Positions 41,140-49,747 are shown, numbered from the stretch's first letter. The stretch: DNA of 64,000 nucleotides from Arthrobacter sp. M2012083 (GCF_000281065.1 NZ_AKKK01000001.1:62001-126000); one strand, 5' to 3'. A program made the numbers and translations. The notes: generated by a model not told the origin, from the letters alone.

Positions 41140-41976
41140 TCAGCCTTTGACTGAGCCCGCCGTAAGTCCCTGGACGATGAACTTGCTGGCAAAGGCGAAG
41201 ATCACCAGTGTGGGAACAACTGTCAAAACTGCGGCAGCGGACATGGAGCCCCAATCGATGTTGAAGCTGGAGATAAAGCCGGCCAACGCCGTCGGGATGG
41301 TCTTGTTGCTGTCGCTGTTCATGAGTGTCACGGACAGGAACAACTCGTTCCAGCAGTTCACGAAGTTGAACACGAAACTCGCCGCTATGCCCGGCAGCAT
41401 CACCGGAACGATCACCCTGAAAAGCGCACTCAGCCTCGAACAGCCATCAATCATGGCGGCTTCTTCCAAGGCGTCGGGGACGTTCTCGAAGAAGCCACGG
41501 AGCATGATGGTGCAGAACGGGATGCAGATGGCGATGTAAATGAGGATCAGGCCGGTCTTGGAATCAACCAAGCCGAAGTCCGTCATCATCAGATACAGCG
41601 GGCCCAAGGCAATGAACCCGGGAATCATCTGCGTGATGAGGAACGCACCAAGCACAGCCCCGCGTCCGGAGAACTGGAACCTTGCCAGGACATACGCGGA
41701 GAGCAGCGAGATGAGTGTGGCCACCGAGGACGCCACCAGCGCCACCACCAGGCTGTTGAGCATGTACTGGCCGAAGTCCGACTTCGTGAACAGCCCAATG
41801 TAGTTGTCCAAGGACAACTGCTTTGGCCAGTAATCCAAGGGCAGCGAATAGATGGCCCCCGGTTCCTTCAGGGAGGTCACCACGATCCAGTACAGCGGAA
41901 AAACTGTGACGATCAGGCAGAGGCCCAAAAAGACGATCTTTGAAACCCGGCCAATAAGCGTGGGACTGTTGATCAT
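41140..41976 (-). CDS. Carbohydrate ABC transporter permease (MalG-like)
   Basis: Encodes 278 residues with six predicted helices and the permease EAA loop (ENVPDALEEAAMIDGCSRLSALFRVIVPVMLPG). It belongs to the MalG/CUT1 class. It overlaps the stop of the MalF-like permease gene by 4 nt and is last in the operon. Sugar imported is unknown. No ATPase gene is adjacent, so a shared MsiK-like ATPase encoded elsewhere is expected. Confidence 0.92.
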   Translation of the reverse strand: MINSPTLIGRVSKIVFLGLCLIVTVFPLYWIVVTSLKEPGAIYSLPLDYWPKQLSLDNYIGLFTKSDFGQYMLNSLVVALVASSVATLISLLSAYVLARFQFSGRGAVLGAFLITQMIPGFIALGPLYLMMTDFGLVDSKTGLILIYIAICIPFCTIMLRGFFENVPDALEEAAMIDGCSRLSALFRVIVPVMLPGIAASFVFNFVNCWNELFLSVTLMNSDSNKTIPTALAGFISSFNIDWGSMSAAAVLTVVPTLVIFAFASKFIVQGLTAGSVKG

Positions 41977-42944
41977 CGGTCTGCCTTTCGAAAGCGGACA
42001 GCCATGAGGTAGAAGGCTGCAAAGAGCATGAGGGTGACCATCACGATCAATCCAAGGGCGGACGCCTTGCCGTAGTCGCCTTCCTGGGTAATTTTGATCA
42101 TGTACGTGGTAATGATGTGGGTTTGGTCCGCCGGCCCGCCGCCGGTCATGGCGAAAATGATGTCCGGGAAATTGAAGATCCAGATCACCCGCAACAGGAT
42201 GGTTAGCGCCAGTGTCGTGGAGATGCTTGGCAGCGTGATGCTGAAGAATGTCCGTACCTTGCCCGCGCCATCCAAGGCGGCGGCCTCATACATTTCATCG
42301 GACACCGATTGCAGCGCCGCGAGGATCATGATGGCGAAGAAGGTCACGCCGTACCAGATATTGGCAATGATGATCGCTGTCATCGCGAAGCCGGGATCGG
42401 ACAGCCACGGAATAGGTGAGCTGATGAGCCCCGCCTTCATCAGGAGGTCATTGACCACCCCGAATTCCGCATTGAACATCCAGCGGAACAGCATGCCGAT
42501 GAGGAACCCGGACACAGCCCACGGGAAGAAGATCATGGCCTGGTACGCTCCGCGCATCCGGAACCGCCGCTTCAGGAACAGTGCCACCGCGAAGCCGATG
42601 ACAACCTGCGGAACCAGCGAGCCAACGACCCACACCACGGTATTGCGGACGATCGTGCCGAATTCGGGAGCATCGAACAGGCTCCTGAAGTTCCCAAAGC
42701 CAACCCAGGACGTATCGGAAAGGTCATTCAGGTTCCAGTTCCGGAACGCCATTTGGCTGCCGGCAGTCATGGGGTAGTACGTGAAGATCCCCACGAAAAC
42801 CGCAGCCGGCGCCAGGAAAGCCAGCAAGGTCAACGCGGTCCGGCCGTTGAACCGTCGCTTGGACGAGCTGCCCCTGCCGGGTTCCGACAGCGCGGCTTTC
42901 CGCCCCGAAGGGGGCGGTGCGGCCTGCTTGACGTCGAGAGTCAC
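41973..42944 (-). CDS. Sugar ABC transporter permease (MalF-like)
   Basis: Encodes 323 residues. It has a basic N-terminal cytoplasmic tail (about 35 residues) and six or more helices. The EAA loop is MYEAAALDGAGKVRTFFSITLPSISTT. It belongs to CUT1 family importers for oligosaccharides or polyols. It overlaps the downstream MalG-like gene and begins 6 nt after the lipoprotein gene, so it is in the same operon. Confidence 0.92.
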   Translation of the reverse strand: MTLDVKQAAPPPSGRKAALSEPGRGSSSKRRFNGRTALTLLAFLAPAAVFVGIFTYYPMTAGSQMAFRNWNLNDLSDTSWVGFGNFRSLFDAPEFGTIVRNTVVWVVGSLVPQVVIGFAVALFLKRRFRMRGAYQAMIFFPWAVSGFLIGMLFRWMFNAEFGVVNDLLMKAGLISSPIPWLSDPGFAMTAIIIANIWYGVTFFAIMILAALQSVSDEMYEAAALDGAGKVRTFFSITLPSISTTLALTILLRVIWIFNFPDIIFAMTGGGPADQTHIITTYMIKITQEGDYGKASALGLIVMVTLMLFAAFYLMAVRFRKADR

Positions 42945-42950
42945 CGGAAG

Positions 42951-44246
42951 CTATCCCTTCATCTTTTCGGTCCAGTAGCTGTCCCAACTGGACAGCAGGT
43001 CAGCCGTGGACATCTGCCCCGTAAGGACGCGCTGAAGTTCGCCGTCGGCTTTCTTGATCCACTCCGTCCACCAAGAGACACTGCGCGGCTGGATCGCGGA
43101 GACGTACGTGTCAGGGTTTTCAGTCATCTTCACGTAGGCCGCCCACGGGCCGGTGCTGTAGAAAGTGTCCTGGGCGGCAGACTTCTGGGTGGGAACCAGG
43201 CTGTTGTCCTTGCTGAAGGTTGTGGCAGCGTCTCCTTGCGCCAAGTACTTGATGAGCTTGACTGCCTCGGGCTTGGACTTGGAAGACTCCGCGATACCCC
43301 AGCCGGCGGAAGCTACGGGCTGGATCGCCTTGCCGCCCGGTCCCACCAGCAAGGGCGCAACGTTCCATTGGTCCTGCTTGATGGCCTGTGACTCCTTGAC
43401 GGTGGCGATGACCTCAGGATCCTGCAGCAGGAAGGCCGTGGAACCGTTGCTGAAGCCCTGCACCATTTCCGGATAACCCCACGCCACCGACGACGGAGGG
43501 GATCCCTTCTTGAAAAGGTCGATGTAGAGGTCCATGGCTTGTTGGGCCTTGGGGGAAGAGAAGATCGTCTTGCCGCTGGTCAGCTTGAAGGCGTTCTCCC
43601 GGTCGATCTCGTCAGCCACGTAGGCCTCGATGATGGCGACGGCGTTGGAGTTTGCGTTGGTACCGCCGCGGAATGCATAGCCGAACTTGTTCTCGGCGGG
43701 TTTGTTAAGTGCTTCGGCCTGCTTCGCCATGTCCTCCCAACTGCTCGGCGGACCGTCGAAACCGGCCTCCTTGACCAGATCCGAACGGTAGAACAGGGAA
43801 AGCCCGTAGAAGCCGTACGGGATGTAATAGGTCTTGCCATTCTGCTTGGAATAGGTGACGGCGTTCTCCGTCAGGTTGTTCCAGCCGTCCCAGCCGTCCA
43901 GATCCTTGGTCATGTCATACAGCCAGTTGTTGGCACCGAAGGATCCCACTGTGATGTCCCGGGCTTCCACAACATCAATGCCCTTGCCGGATTGGAGCAT
44001 CTGCTGGATCTTCTGGTCGGCCTGATCAGTGGGCGGTGAAATCAGCTCCACCTTGATGTCCGGGTTTGCCTGCTCAAAGCCGGAGAGGAGCTTCTTCAGG
44101 GTTTCCGTGCGGGTGGGATTGGTGAGGCTTTCCACCATCTTCAGGGTGACCTTGCCGTCGCTGGCCGCTTGGCCTCCTCCACACCCCGCGAGTGCAAGAA
44201 CAGCCGCCAGGCCTGCTGCCGCAGATGCCATAATTCTGGATTTCAC
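42951..44246 (-). CDS. Extracellular sugar-binding lipoprotein of an ABC importer
   Basis: Encodes 431 residues. It has a signal peptide with the lipobox ALAGC (MKSRIMASAAAGLAAVLALAGCGGG). The mature protein is a family 1 periplasmic-type binding protein with typical segments (NPDIKVELISPPTDQADQKIQQML; YIPYGFYGLSLFYRSDL). It is tethered to the outer face of the membrane and delivers the sugar to the two permeases. The aminotransferase gene lies 56 nt upstream on the same strand, so it may belong to the same operon. The ligand cannot be deduced. Confidence 0.92.
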   Translation of the reverse strand: MKSRIMASAAAGLAAVLALAGCGGGQAASDGKVTLKMVESLTNPTRTETLKKLLSGFEQANPDIKVELISPPTDQADQKIQQMLQSGKGIDVVEARDITVGSFGANNWLYDMTKDLDGWDGWNNLTENAVTYSKQNGKTYYIPYGFYGLSLFYRSDLVKEAGFDGPPSSWEDMAKQAEALNKPAENKFGYAFRGGTNANSNAVAIIEAYVADEIDRENAFKLTSGKTIFSSPKAQQAMDLYIDLFKKGSPPSSVAWGYPEMVQGFSNGSTAFLLQDPEVIATVKESQAIKQDQWNVAPLLVGPGGKAIQPVASAGWGIAESSKSKPEAVKLIKYLAQGDAATTFSKDNSLVPTQKSAAQDTFYSTGPWAAYVKMTENPDTYVSAIQPRSVSWWTEWIKKADGELQRVLTGQMSTADLLSSWDSYWTEKMKG

Positions 44247-44302
44247 GTGGGTCCTCCGTTGACTAGTTTGAGTGATTGCACCGCTTGGGGTGCGGGTGGG
44301 GT

Positions 44303-45517
44303 CTAGAGGGATCGGGCGAGCCGGACGAGTTCCGGAACAGCTCTTTCCGCGAAGATTTCGTAATCCGCGGGGGAGTTATAGAGATGGGCTGAAAGCCGCA
44401 GATAGCCCTCCCCGTTGAACGTGGTGATGGCTGTTTCGATGTCCAGTTGATCCGAGATATAGCCGCGGACTGTGTGGGAATCTTCGTGGGTTGTGGCGAG
44501 GCCCTCCGGCAGGCGGACCAGGCGCAGGGGCCCAACCTCCATGCCAACGTCCACTGCCGGGTTCCGGCCGGTCGCAGCAGCAAACGCTTCGCCGATCAGT
44601 GATTGGCCGTAATCGCAGAGTTCCTCGGCATAGCTGCGGAAAGCCGCCCAGCCATAACGGTCTTCTATGGTGTCGAATGCAGTTCGCGCCGCCATCCACG
44701 AGGTAACGTCCTGCGTGCCGACGTGGTCGAAGTTCTCCGGGAAACGGTAAGGAAAGCCCCACGAATCAATCAGTGGTTCCAACCCCTGAGCCTGTGGTCC
44801 CCGCGCCACCAACGCTGCGGTTCCCCTGGGCGCGCAGGCAAATTTGTGGAGATTGCCAACCCAGAACCCTTCAAAGTCCGGAACAGGGAACTCCAACACA
44901 CCGGGTGCATGTGCTGCGTCCACCAGCACGGGCACGCCCACGAGGGAAGCCGCGCGGGCGATCTCCTGCACAGGAAAGGCGCGGGCAGTTGCCGAGGTGA
45001 TCTGGTCAACCACAATGAGGGCCGTTCTGGGAGTTACTTGGGCCATGACCCGTGCGCAGACCTCATCCGCATCCGCCGCGAGCGGGATTTCCGCGATCCG
45101 GACCTGTCCGCCGACCCGCCGGGCCACCCGCTCCGCGCCCTGCAACACAGCACCGTAGGCGTGATTGGTGGTCACAATCTCGTCGCCGGGTGCGAAGAGC
45201 AGCGAGTTGTACACGGCACTAACACCCGCGCTGGCGTTGGTGACAAGGGCCAGGTGTTGGGGGTCGACGTTGAGGAATTCTGCGATCTCCTTTCTCGCCG
45301 TGGCTACCAGCTCGAATTGGCCCATGAACCAAGGGCAGGGGTTCCGGTCCATGAGCTCTTTGAGCTTCCGTTGCTGCGCTTGGGCTGCCCGGGGAACGGA
45401 CCCGTATGAACCGTGGTTGAGGTGGACCTTGGACGGTGTAAGGCTCCAGTCAGCCATTGCGGGTTGGCCCTCTGGGGTCAACATCGGGCGGGGGGCTGTC
45501 AGAGGTGCTGGAAACAC
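44303..45517 (-). CDS. Class V aminotransferase-fold PLP enzyme (isopenicillin-N-epimerase-like)
   Basis: Encodes 404 residues of the class V family. It has HLNHGSYGSVPRAAQ at the N terminus, DQITSATARAFPVQ and VLVDAAHAPG (PLP-binding Asp/His), and the Schiff-base Lys225 in WVGNLHKFACAPRG. GTG 45517 has a GAAGGA site 5 nt upstream and is chosen; ATGs at 45484 and 45457 are alternatives. Relatives act as epimerases, desulfurases or aminotransferases. It is placed before the sugar-binding gene on the same strand, which suggests it handles an imported amino sugar or amino acid derivative (inference). Reaction unknown. Confidence 0.87.
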   Translation of the reverse strand: MFPAPLTAPRPMLTPEGQPAMADWSLTPSKVHLNHGSYGSVPRAAQAQQRKLKELMDRNPCPWFMGQFELVATARKEIAEFLNVDPQHLALVTNASAGVSAVYNSLLFAPGDEIVTTNHAYGAVLQGAERVARRVGGQVRIAEIPLAADADEVCARVMAQVTPRTALIVVDQITSATARAFPVQEIARAASLVGVPVLVDAAHAPGVLEFPVPDFEGFWVGNLHKFACAPRGTAALVARGPQAQGLEPLIDSWGFPYRFPENFDHVGTQDVTSWMAARTAFDTIEDRYGWAAFRSYAEELCDYGQSLIGEAFAAATGRNPAVDVGMEVGPLRLVRLPEGLATTHEDSHTVRGYISDQLDIETAITTFNGEGYLRLSAHLYNSPADYEIFAERAVPELVRLARSL

Positions 45518-45672
45518 GGCGTCCTTCGTCGGCGGGATGAGTCAACGCTCTGTAAGTTACATCACAGGTCATGGCGACACAACGGACAATTCCAAATAGT
45601 CATAAGATGACTTGAGCGCCAAGGAGGGCTTTTTGCCGCATAATCCCCATAAATTTGGGATAAAGGTACGAT

Positions 45673-45687
45673 CTCTTGATTCAAGAG
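45673..45687. promoter_or_regulatory. 15-nt inverted repeat in the divergent promoter region
   Basis: CTCTTG-ATT-CAAGAG lies in the 249-nt space between the aminotransferase gene (minus) and the GntR gene (plus), about 80 nt before the latter. It is a reasonable operator candidate for that regulator. The rest of 45518-45766 is otherwise featureless to my reading. Confidence 0.5.
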
Positions 45688-45766
45688 GCATGACAATGGA
45701 TCACTTCAACCGTACTGAACGCCCAGTGCGGTAGCGTGATACGGACATCTGAAGGAGGCGACGTAC

Positions 45767-46459
45767 TTGGGTGCTGTCGAGACGGCTATGCAGGGCCTGA
45801 GGAACAAGATTGCCTCTGGTGAACTCGCGGCGGGGCAAAAGTGCCCACCCGAGGCCGAGCTCTCCGCTCAGCTCGGAGTGTCGAGGAGCTCCCTGAGGGA
45901 GGCGGTGCGAGCCATGTCTGCCCTGGGCGTCATGGAATCACGGCACGGTTCGGGAACCTATGTATCCTCGCTTGAGCCGACAGTCATCCTCCAGAATTTT
46001 GCCCTCCTGGTGGATTTGCTCCCGCTCGACGGACTGCTGGAACTCTTTGAGATCCGCCGGCTCATGGAATCCCATGCTGCCGCTGCGGCTGCAGCCAACG
46101 CCACGCCGGAGGTCCTTGCGAAGCTGACGGCGCTCGTGGAGAGCATGGAGGCTACAACAGACCCTACCGAATACTCCGAACTGGATTCACAGTTCCATGA
46201 GGAGATCTGCCGTGCGAGTGGCAACTCGACCCTTGCGGCGCTTGTTGGTCTTTTCCGTTCCCGGGGTGGGCATTTCCGCATCTTCGAGGGTGAAGAAGGA
46301 GTTGAAGTGCGCGAGGGCAGCACAGTGGGTCATGGCGCGATCGTGGACGCGATCGCCCGTAAGGATCCAACGCTGGCGGCCACCGCGGCAGCCTCGCATG
46401 TTGCCCAGACTGAGGCCTGGTTGAAGAAACTGCGGCCGGCCCCCCGGCTTCAGGATTGA
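45767..46459 (+). CDS. GntR/FadR-family transcriptional regulator
   Basis: Encodes 230 residues beginning at TTG 45767, with an AAGGAGG site 9 nt upstream. The N-terminal HTH (SAQLGVSRSSLREAVRAMSALGVMESRHGSGTYV) and FCD domain (LDSQFHEEICRASGNSTL with Asp/His ligands, then a second His-containing GHGAIVDAIARKD) are both present. It is divergent from the aminotransferase and ABC importer operon, and is its probable regulator. The inverted repeat in the intergenic region may be its binding site. Effector unknown, likely a sugar or amino acid derivative. Confidence 0.9.
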   Translation: MGAVETAMQGLRNKIASGELAAGQKCPPEAELSAQLGVSRSSLREAVRAMSALGVMESRHGSGTYVSSLEPTVILQNFALLVDLLPLDGLLELFEIRRLMESHAAAAAAANATPEVLAKLTALVESMEATTDPTEYSELDSQFHEEICRASGNSTLAALVGLFRSRGGHFRIFEGEEGVEVREGSTVGHGAIVDAIARKDPTLAATAAASHVAQTEAWLKKLRPAPRLQD

Positions 46460-46462
46460 TAA

Positions 46463-46729
46463 CTAATGATTTCGCAACATTGAGATGAGCTCGGATTTTT
46501 TCTTATCCGAGTAGCCTTTGAGGCCAAGCTCTTTAGCGCGCGACTTTAATTTGTCCACAGTCCAGTCATCGTAATCACCGGACTTTCCGCCCTTGCGTCC
46601 TACTTCTTTGCGGCCCTTGGCCGCGGCAGCGTTCGAGACGCGGGCAGCCTTCTCCTTGGATGCTCCATCCTCGCGGAGCTCTTCATAAAGTTTGGGGTCC
46701 TTCAAGCTGGAGTTTTTCTTTCCCGGCAT
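46463..46729 (-). CDS. Small basic protein with Rho-N/SAP-like C terminus (DUF7218-like)
   Basis: Encodes 88 residues. The first half is Lys/Ala-rich (LYEELREDGASKEKAARVSNAAAAKGRKEVGRKGGKSG). The second half, WTVDKLKSRAKELGLKGYSDKKKSELISML, matches the Rho termination-factor N-terminal/SAP-like helix-turn-helix found in small actinobacterial proteins. It probably binds nucleic acid in the cytosol. It is convergent with the GntR gene and starts a run of small stress-type genes. Confidence 0.8.
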   Translation of the reverse strand: MPGKKNSSLKDPKLYEELREDGASKEKAARVSNAAAAKGRKEVGRKGGKSGDYDDWTVDKLKSRAKELGLKGYSDKKKSELISMLRNH

Positions 46730-46803
46730 GATGCCTTCCTTTCTTGGAATTAATTAGTCGCCGGCATCGTGGGTGTTCTGGTGCTTGGCGGGATTCAGCA
46801 CGC

Positions 46804-47334
46804 TCACACCTCTCTTGCATCTCCGCCGTTGCCGTTGCCGTTGCCGTTCCGGACGGCGCGGCGGTGCAGCCATAGCGGTGTGCCCACCACGAGGAGCAAT
46901 AGAACAAGAATGATGAAGCCCCCAGCCACCAAACCAGCGGTTCGCCCTGCTGTGAAGTCAAATACCAAGGTGGCGGAGCCCACGATCAGGAGTGCAACGC
47001 CACCCAATGCCCACTTGGTGACGACGTCGGCGCTGGAAACAAGGGTTGCTTTGAGGCCCCGCCGAAAGAGTCGTCGGTGGACGCTGACCGGGAGCACGAT
47101 GAGGACGGTGGTCACCGCCGCCACCATCACATTGAAGAGGTAGAGACTCCGTTGCCAGTCGTCCAGGAGTTCGAAGCGTTCCTGGAAGGGAAGCGTGAGC
47201 AGGAAGCCGCCCAGAATTTGGACGCCGGTCTGGAGGACACGTAGCTCCTGGATCAGTTCCATCCAGTTCCTGTCCATCCGTTCCTCGGTGGACTCGTTCC
47301 TGCCGGTCCTGGGAGCCTGCTCCGGCTCTACCAT
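46804..47334 (-). CDS. DUF6328 family membrane protein
   Basis: Encodes 176 residues, beginning MVEPEQAPRTGRNESTEERM from an ATG at 47334 with a GGAGGTG site. The hallmark LIQELRVLQTGVQILGGFLLTLPFQERF is followed by three or four hydrophobic helices. The C terminus is NGNGNGNGG, encoded by a hexanucleotide (GCCGTT) repeat at about 46826-46850. The family is actinobacterial with no assigned activity. The tail repeat could change length by slippage. It is monocistronic or starts a unit with the smaller gene after it. Confidence 0.85.
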   Translation of the reverse strand: MVEPEQAPRTGRNESTEERMDRNWMELIQELRVLQTGVQILGGFLLTLPFQERFELLDDWQRSLYLFNVMVAAVTTVLIVLPVSVHRRLFRRGLKATLVSSADVVTKWALGGVALLIVGSATLVFDFTAGRTAGLVAGGFIILVLLLLVVGTPLWLHRRAVRNGNGNGNGGDAREV

Positions 47335-47452
47335 CTGTGCACCTCCATTGTGGTTTTGGTGGACGACGACCATGCGCGGGGCTACGGTCGAACTGTCAGC
47401 TATTCCTCGATCATTTCTATCGGGGCCTCATAGGATTTCCAAGGAGGAAGCA

Positions 47453-47677
47453 ATGAGCCAGGACGAACACCGCGTGGACCCGGAGAGTGAACCCGGCGGC
47501 TACGGCACCCCTACCCCGGAACAGGAAATGCCGGGTCAGGGCGATGAACGCGAGACGCCGGAGAGGCCGGCCCAGAGAGTACCCGACACCCTTGGTGACG
47601 AGTTCCCGACACCCCAGGACCCTGATGCGGCCCCACCACCTTCGACGACCGGTAAAAGCGCGGACGGCGACGGTTGA
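47453..47677 (+). CDS. Acidic, Pro/Glu-rich small protein, unknown function
   Basis: Encodes 74 residues with a near-perfect AAGGAGGAA ribosome site 4 nt before the ATG. The composition is strongly acidic and Pro-rich (MSQDEHRVDPESEPGGYGTP at the start), with no hydrophobic core, so it is likely disordered. A strong ribosome site and a following terminator support a real gene. Similar disordered acidic proteins occur in Arthrobacter, but I have no function to offer. Confidence 0.6.
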   Translation: MSQDEHRVDPESEPGGYGTPTPEQEMPGQGDERETPERPAQRVPDTLGDEFPTPQDPDAAPPPSTTGKSADGDG

Positions 47678-47682
47678 TGCCG

Positions 47683-47725
47683 GAGGGCTGTTCCCGACGC
47701 ACTTGCAGTGGTGGGAACAGCCCTC
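47683..47725. terminator. Hairpin terminator
   Basis: A 13-bp perfect inverted repeat (GAGGGCTGTTCCC at 47683-47695; GGGAACAGCCCTC at 47713-47725) with a 17-nt loop lies immediately after the small acidic protein gene. It separates that gene from the convergent membrane gene. Confidence 0.8.
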
Positions 47726-47786
47726 GCGGTCTGTAAGTGGCTGAGGCCTGCGTTTTAGGTTCGTGTGGGGCGTGTCCGGTGCTGGT

Positions 47787-47957
47787 CTAAACCGTGTGTC
47801 CCCTGCGACCCGACATGAAGCTCAGCAACCAGCCGATGGCCGCAATGACGAGGAGGATGACGCCTACCCACAGCAACCAGCTCAGGGCTTCGGTGAAGCC
47901 GCCTACCAAGAGAAGAACAATTGCTACTACACCAGCAATGATCAGAAGCGTATTCAT
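47787..47957 (-). CDS. Small hydrophobic membrane protein (DUF6131-like)
   Basis: Encodes 56 residues from an ATG at 47957 with an AAAGGAAT site. Two closely spaced hydrophobic helices (LLIIAGVVAIVLLLVGGF and LLWVGVILLVIAAIGWLL) end in a basic tail. It resembles the short DUF6131-type proteins of actinobacteria, of unknown function. The in-frame extension to 48008 is not supported. Confidence 0.65.
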   Translation of the reverse strand: MNTLLIIAGVVAIVLLLVGGFTEALSWLLWVGVILLVIAAIGWLLSFMSGRRGHTV

Positions 47958-48167
47958 GGTCAGCACATTCCTTTCTGGGGGAATCTTTGATGGATCGCCG
48001 ATTCCCAACTATGCATTCCGATTTACTTCGATTGAGTTATGCCGGTACTTGGAGGCGTTCCACGGCCTCAAAGTGCCTTTTCAGTTATCACGGCGCGTCC
48101 TTCGTTGAGGAGCGAAGTTCGCCAGTCGTGAACAGTAACACTCCTCATTGTACTACTAAGCATCCTT

Positions 48168-48257
48168 ATGAAAGGCTTATTGAAGTCGTCACCTGATGAT
48201 TGGGCAGTTGCCGCAGACATTTTGCGGCGCGTTTTTGGCTCACATGAACGTCCATGA
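48168..48257 (+). CDS. Possible 29-residue leader peptide upstream of dps (weak)
   Basis: A 30-codon frame reads MKGLLKSSPDDWAVAADILR and onward, ending in SHERP. It overlaps the dps ribosome site with its stop, and the ATG is preceded by a short hairpin (48157-48179). Its third-codon-position GC is low for this genome, which argues against it. The other sequence in 47958-48266 holds no gene that I can support. Confidence 0.3.
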   Translation: MKGLLKSSPDDWAVAADILRRVFGSHERP

Positions 48258-48266
48258 GAGGAACAC

Positions 48267-48746
48267 ATGAAAGCGTCACAGCAGCTTGCAGATAACCTTC
48301 AAATTGTCCTGACCGACCTCATCGAGCTGCAGCTCCAGGGGAAGCAGGCACACTGGAACATTGTGGGGCCGAACTTCCGGGATCTCCACCTCCAGCTGGA
48401 CGAGTTGGTCCTCGCCACCCGCCAGTTCGCTGACGACACCGCTGAGCGTATGCGTGCGCTCCACGCCCTGCCGGACGGGCGCAGCGCGACCATCGCCAAG
48501 GGCACGCGCTTGGAGGAATTCCCGGCCGGCCTGGTGAACACCAAGAACGCCGTCAAGTTGGTCACTGAGCGCGTGGAGCGTGCGGTCCAGACCATGCGCG
48601 ATGTTCATGACGAAGTTGACGAGGAAGACCCCACGACGGCGGACCTGCTTCACGCGTTCATCTCCCGCCTTGAGCAGCTGGTGTGGATGATCAACGCGGA
48701 AATCATGAATGCCGGTGCTGCCGTGACGGATCCGGACGAGGCCTAG
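48267..48746 (+). CDS. dps: Dps, DNA-binding ferritin-like protein of starved cells
   Basis: Encodes 159 residues with the inter-subunit ferroxidase ligands at the expected spacing: His29 (QAHWNIVG), His41, Asp45, Asp56 and Glu60. It forms a dodecamer that oxidises Fe(II) with peroxide and protects DNA. The N terminus is short, so DNA binding may rely on the C-terminal or surface residues. Its ATG follows GAGAGGAACAC. It is adjacent to topoisomerase IB on the same strand in a stress-type neighbourhood. Confidence 0.93.
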   Translation: MKASQQLADNLQIVLTDLIELQLQGKQAHWNIVGPNFRDLHLQLDELVLATRQFADDTAERMRALHALPDGRSATIAKGTRLEEFPAGLVNTKNAVKLVTERVERAVQTMRDVHDEVDEEDPTTADLLHAFISRLEQLVWMINAEIMNAGAAVTDPDEA

Positions 48747-48787
48747 GACTTCCGGACCGGTTCGATCACGAGTAGGGCGGAAGAACC

Positions 48788-49747
48788 GTGCCCAGGCTTA
48801 AGCGCAGTGACCTGTCCAAGCCCGGCATCGTCCGCCGCAAGGTAGGAAAAGGGTTCAGTTACAGGCATCCCGACGGAAGCCTGGTCAGTAAAGAGGATCG
48901 CCAGCGTATCAATGCGCTGGCGATCCCGCCTGCGTGGACCGATGTATGGATCAGCCCTTACGAGCACGGCCACATCTTGGCCACGGGCGTGGATGGTGCA
49001 GGGCGCAGCCAGTACATCTACCATCCCCGCTGGCGGGAACGTAAGGACACCGAGAAGTTCCTTCGGGCCGCCAAGCTGGGCCTGGTCCTGCCTGCGATTC
49101 GGCGCAACGTCACAGTGCACCTGCAGAACACCGAGGATCCCCGCCAGCAGACCCTCGCCGCTGCAGTACGGCTCATGGATCTGGGTGCGCTCCGCGTTGG
49201 CTCCGAGGTCTACATGAAGCAGAACGGCTCTTATGGGCTCACCACGCTTCGATGCCGCCATGCCCGGGTGGAAGAGCAGGATGTCTTCCTGAAGTTCCCC
49301 GGGAAGAGCGGCCAGTTGTGGGACACATCCATCCACGACCCCGCTTTGGCAGCCTTCCTGGAGCCGCTGGCGGATCGTCCCGGCAAGGAACGGCTGCTTG
49401 CTTACCAGGCCAACGGCACCTGGGTGTCGGTGGATGCGTCCATGATCAATGAATACCTCAGGGGCATCTCAGGGGACGCGTACACCTCCAAGGATTTCCG
49501 GACCTGGAAAGGCACTGCCGCCGCCGCACTCTGCCTCATCAAGTCCGGGCACAAGGGAACGCCCAGGCAGGCCATTGTCCGGGCCATCAAGGAAGCGTCG
49601 GAGCTGTTGGGCAACACCCCGTCGGTGGCGCGCTCCTCCTATGTGGATCCGCGGATTATTGAGGGTTACCTCTCGGAGGACCTCAAGGACGTCAAGCCAA
49701 CGGAGGCATCGGTTGCCGCCTACTTGAACGGAGAAGCCCCGAGTTGA
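48788..49747 (+). CDS. DNA topoisomerase IB
   Basis: Encodes 319 residues starting with a GTG. It is a small poxvirus-like type IB topoisomerase with nucleophile Tyr285 in VARSSYVDPRII and active-site Lys/Arg in TSKDFRTWKGT and RVGSEVY. It relaxes supercoils by a 3'-phosphotyrosyl intermediate. Such enzymes are found in many actinobacteria as accessories to TopA. It lies 41 nt after dps, perhaps in the same transcript. The exact biological role is unknown. Confidence 0.92.
   Translation: MPRLKRSDLSKPGIVRRKVGKGFSYRHPDGSLVSKEDRQRINALAIPPAWTDVWISPYEHGHILATGVDGAGRSQYIYHPRWRERKDTEKFLRAAKLGLVLPAIRRNVTVHLQNTEDPRQQTLAAAVRLMDLGALRVGSEVYMKQNGSYGLTTLRCRHARVEEQDVFLKFPGKSGQLWDTSIHDPALAAFLEPLADRPGKERLLAYQANGTWVSVDASMINEYLRGISGDAYTSKDFRTWKGTAAAALCLIKSGHKGTPRQAIVRAIKEASELLGNTPSVARSSYVDPRIIEGYLSEDLKDVKPTEASVAAYLNGEAPS

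Noticed and set aside
45518..45600. A 20-codon frame (MSQRSVSYITGHGDTTDNSK) in the GntR intergenic region
   Set aside because: It is too short, has no ribosome site, and lies in promoter sequence.
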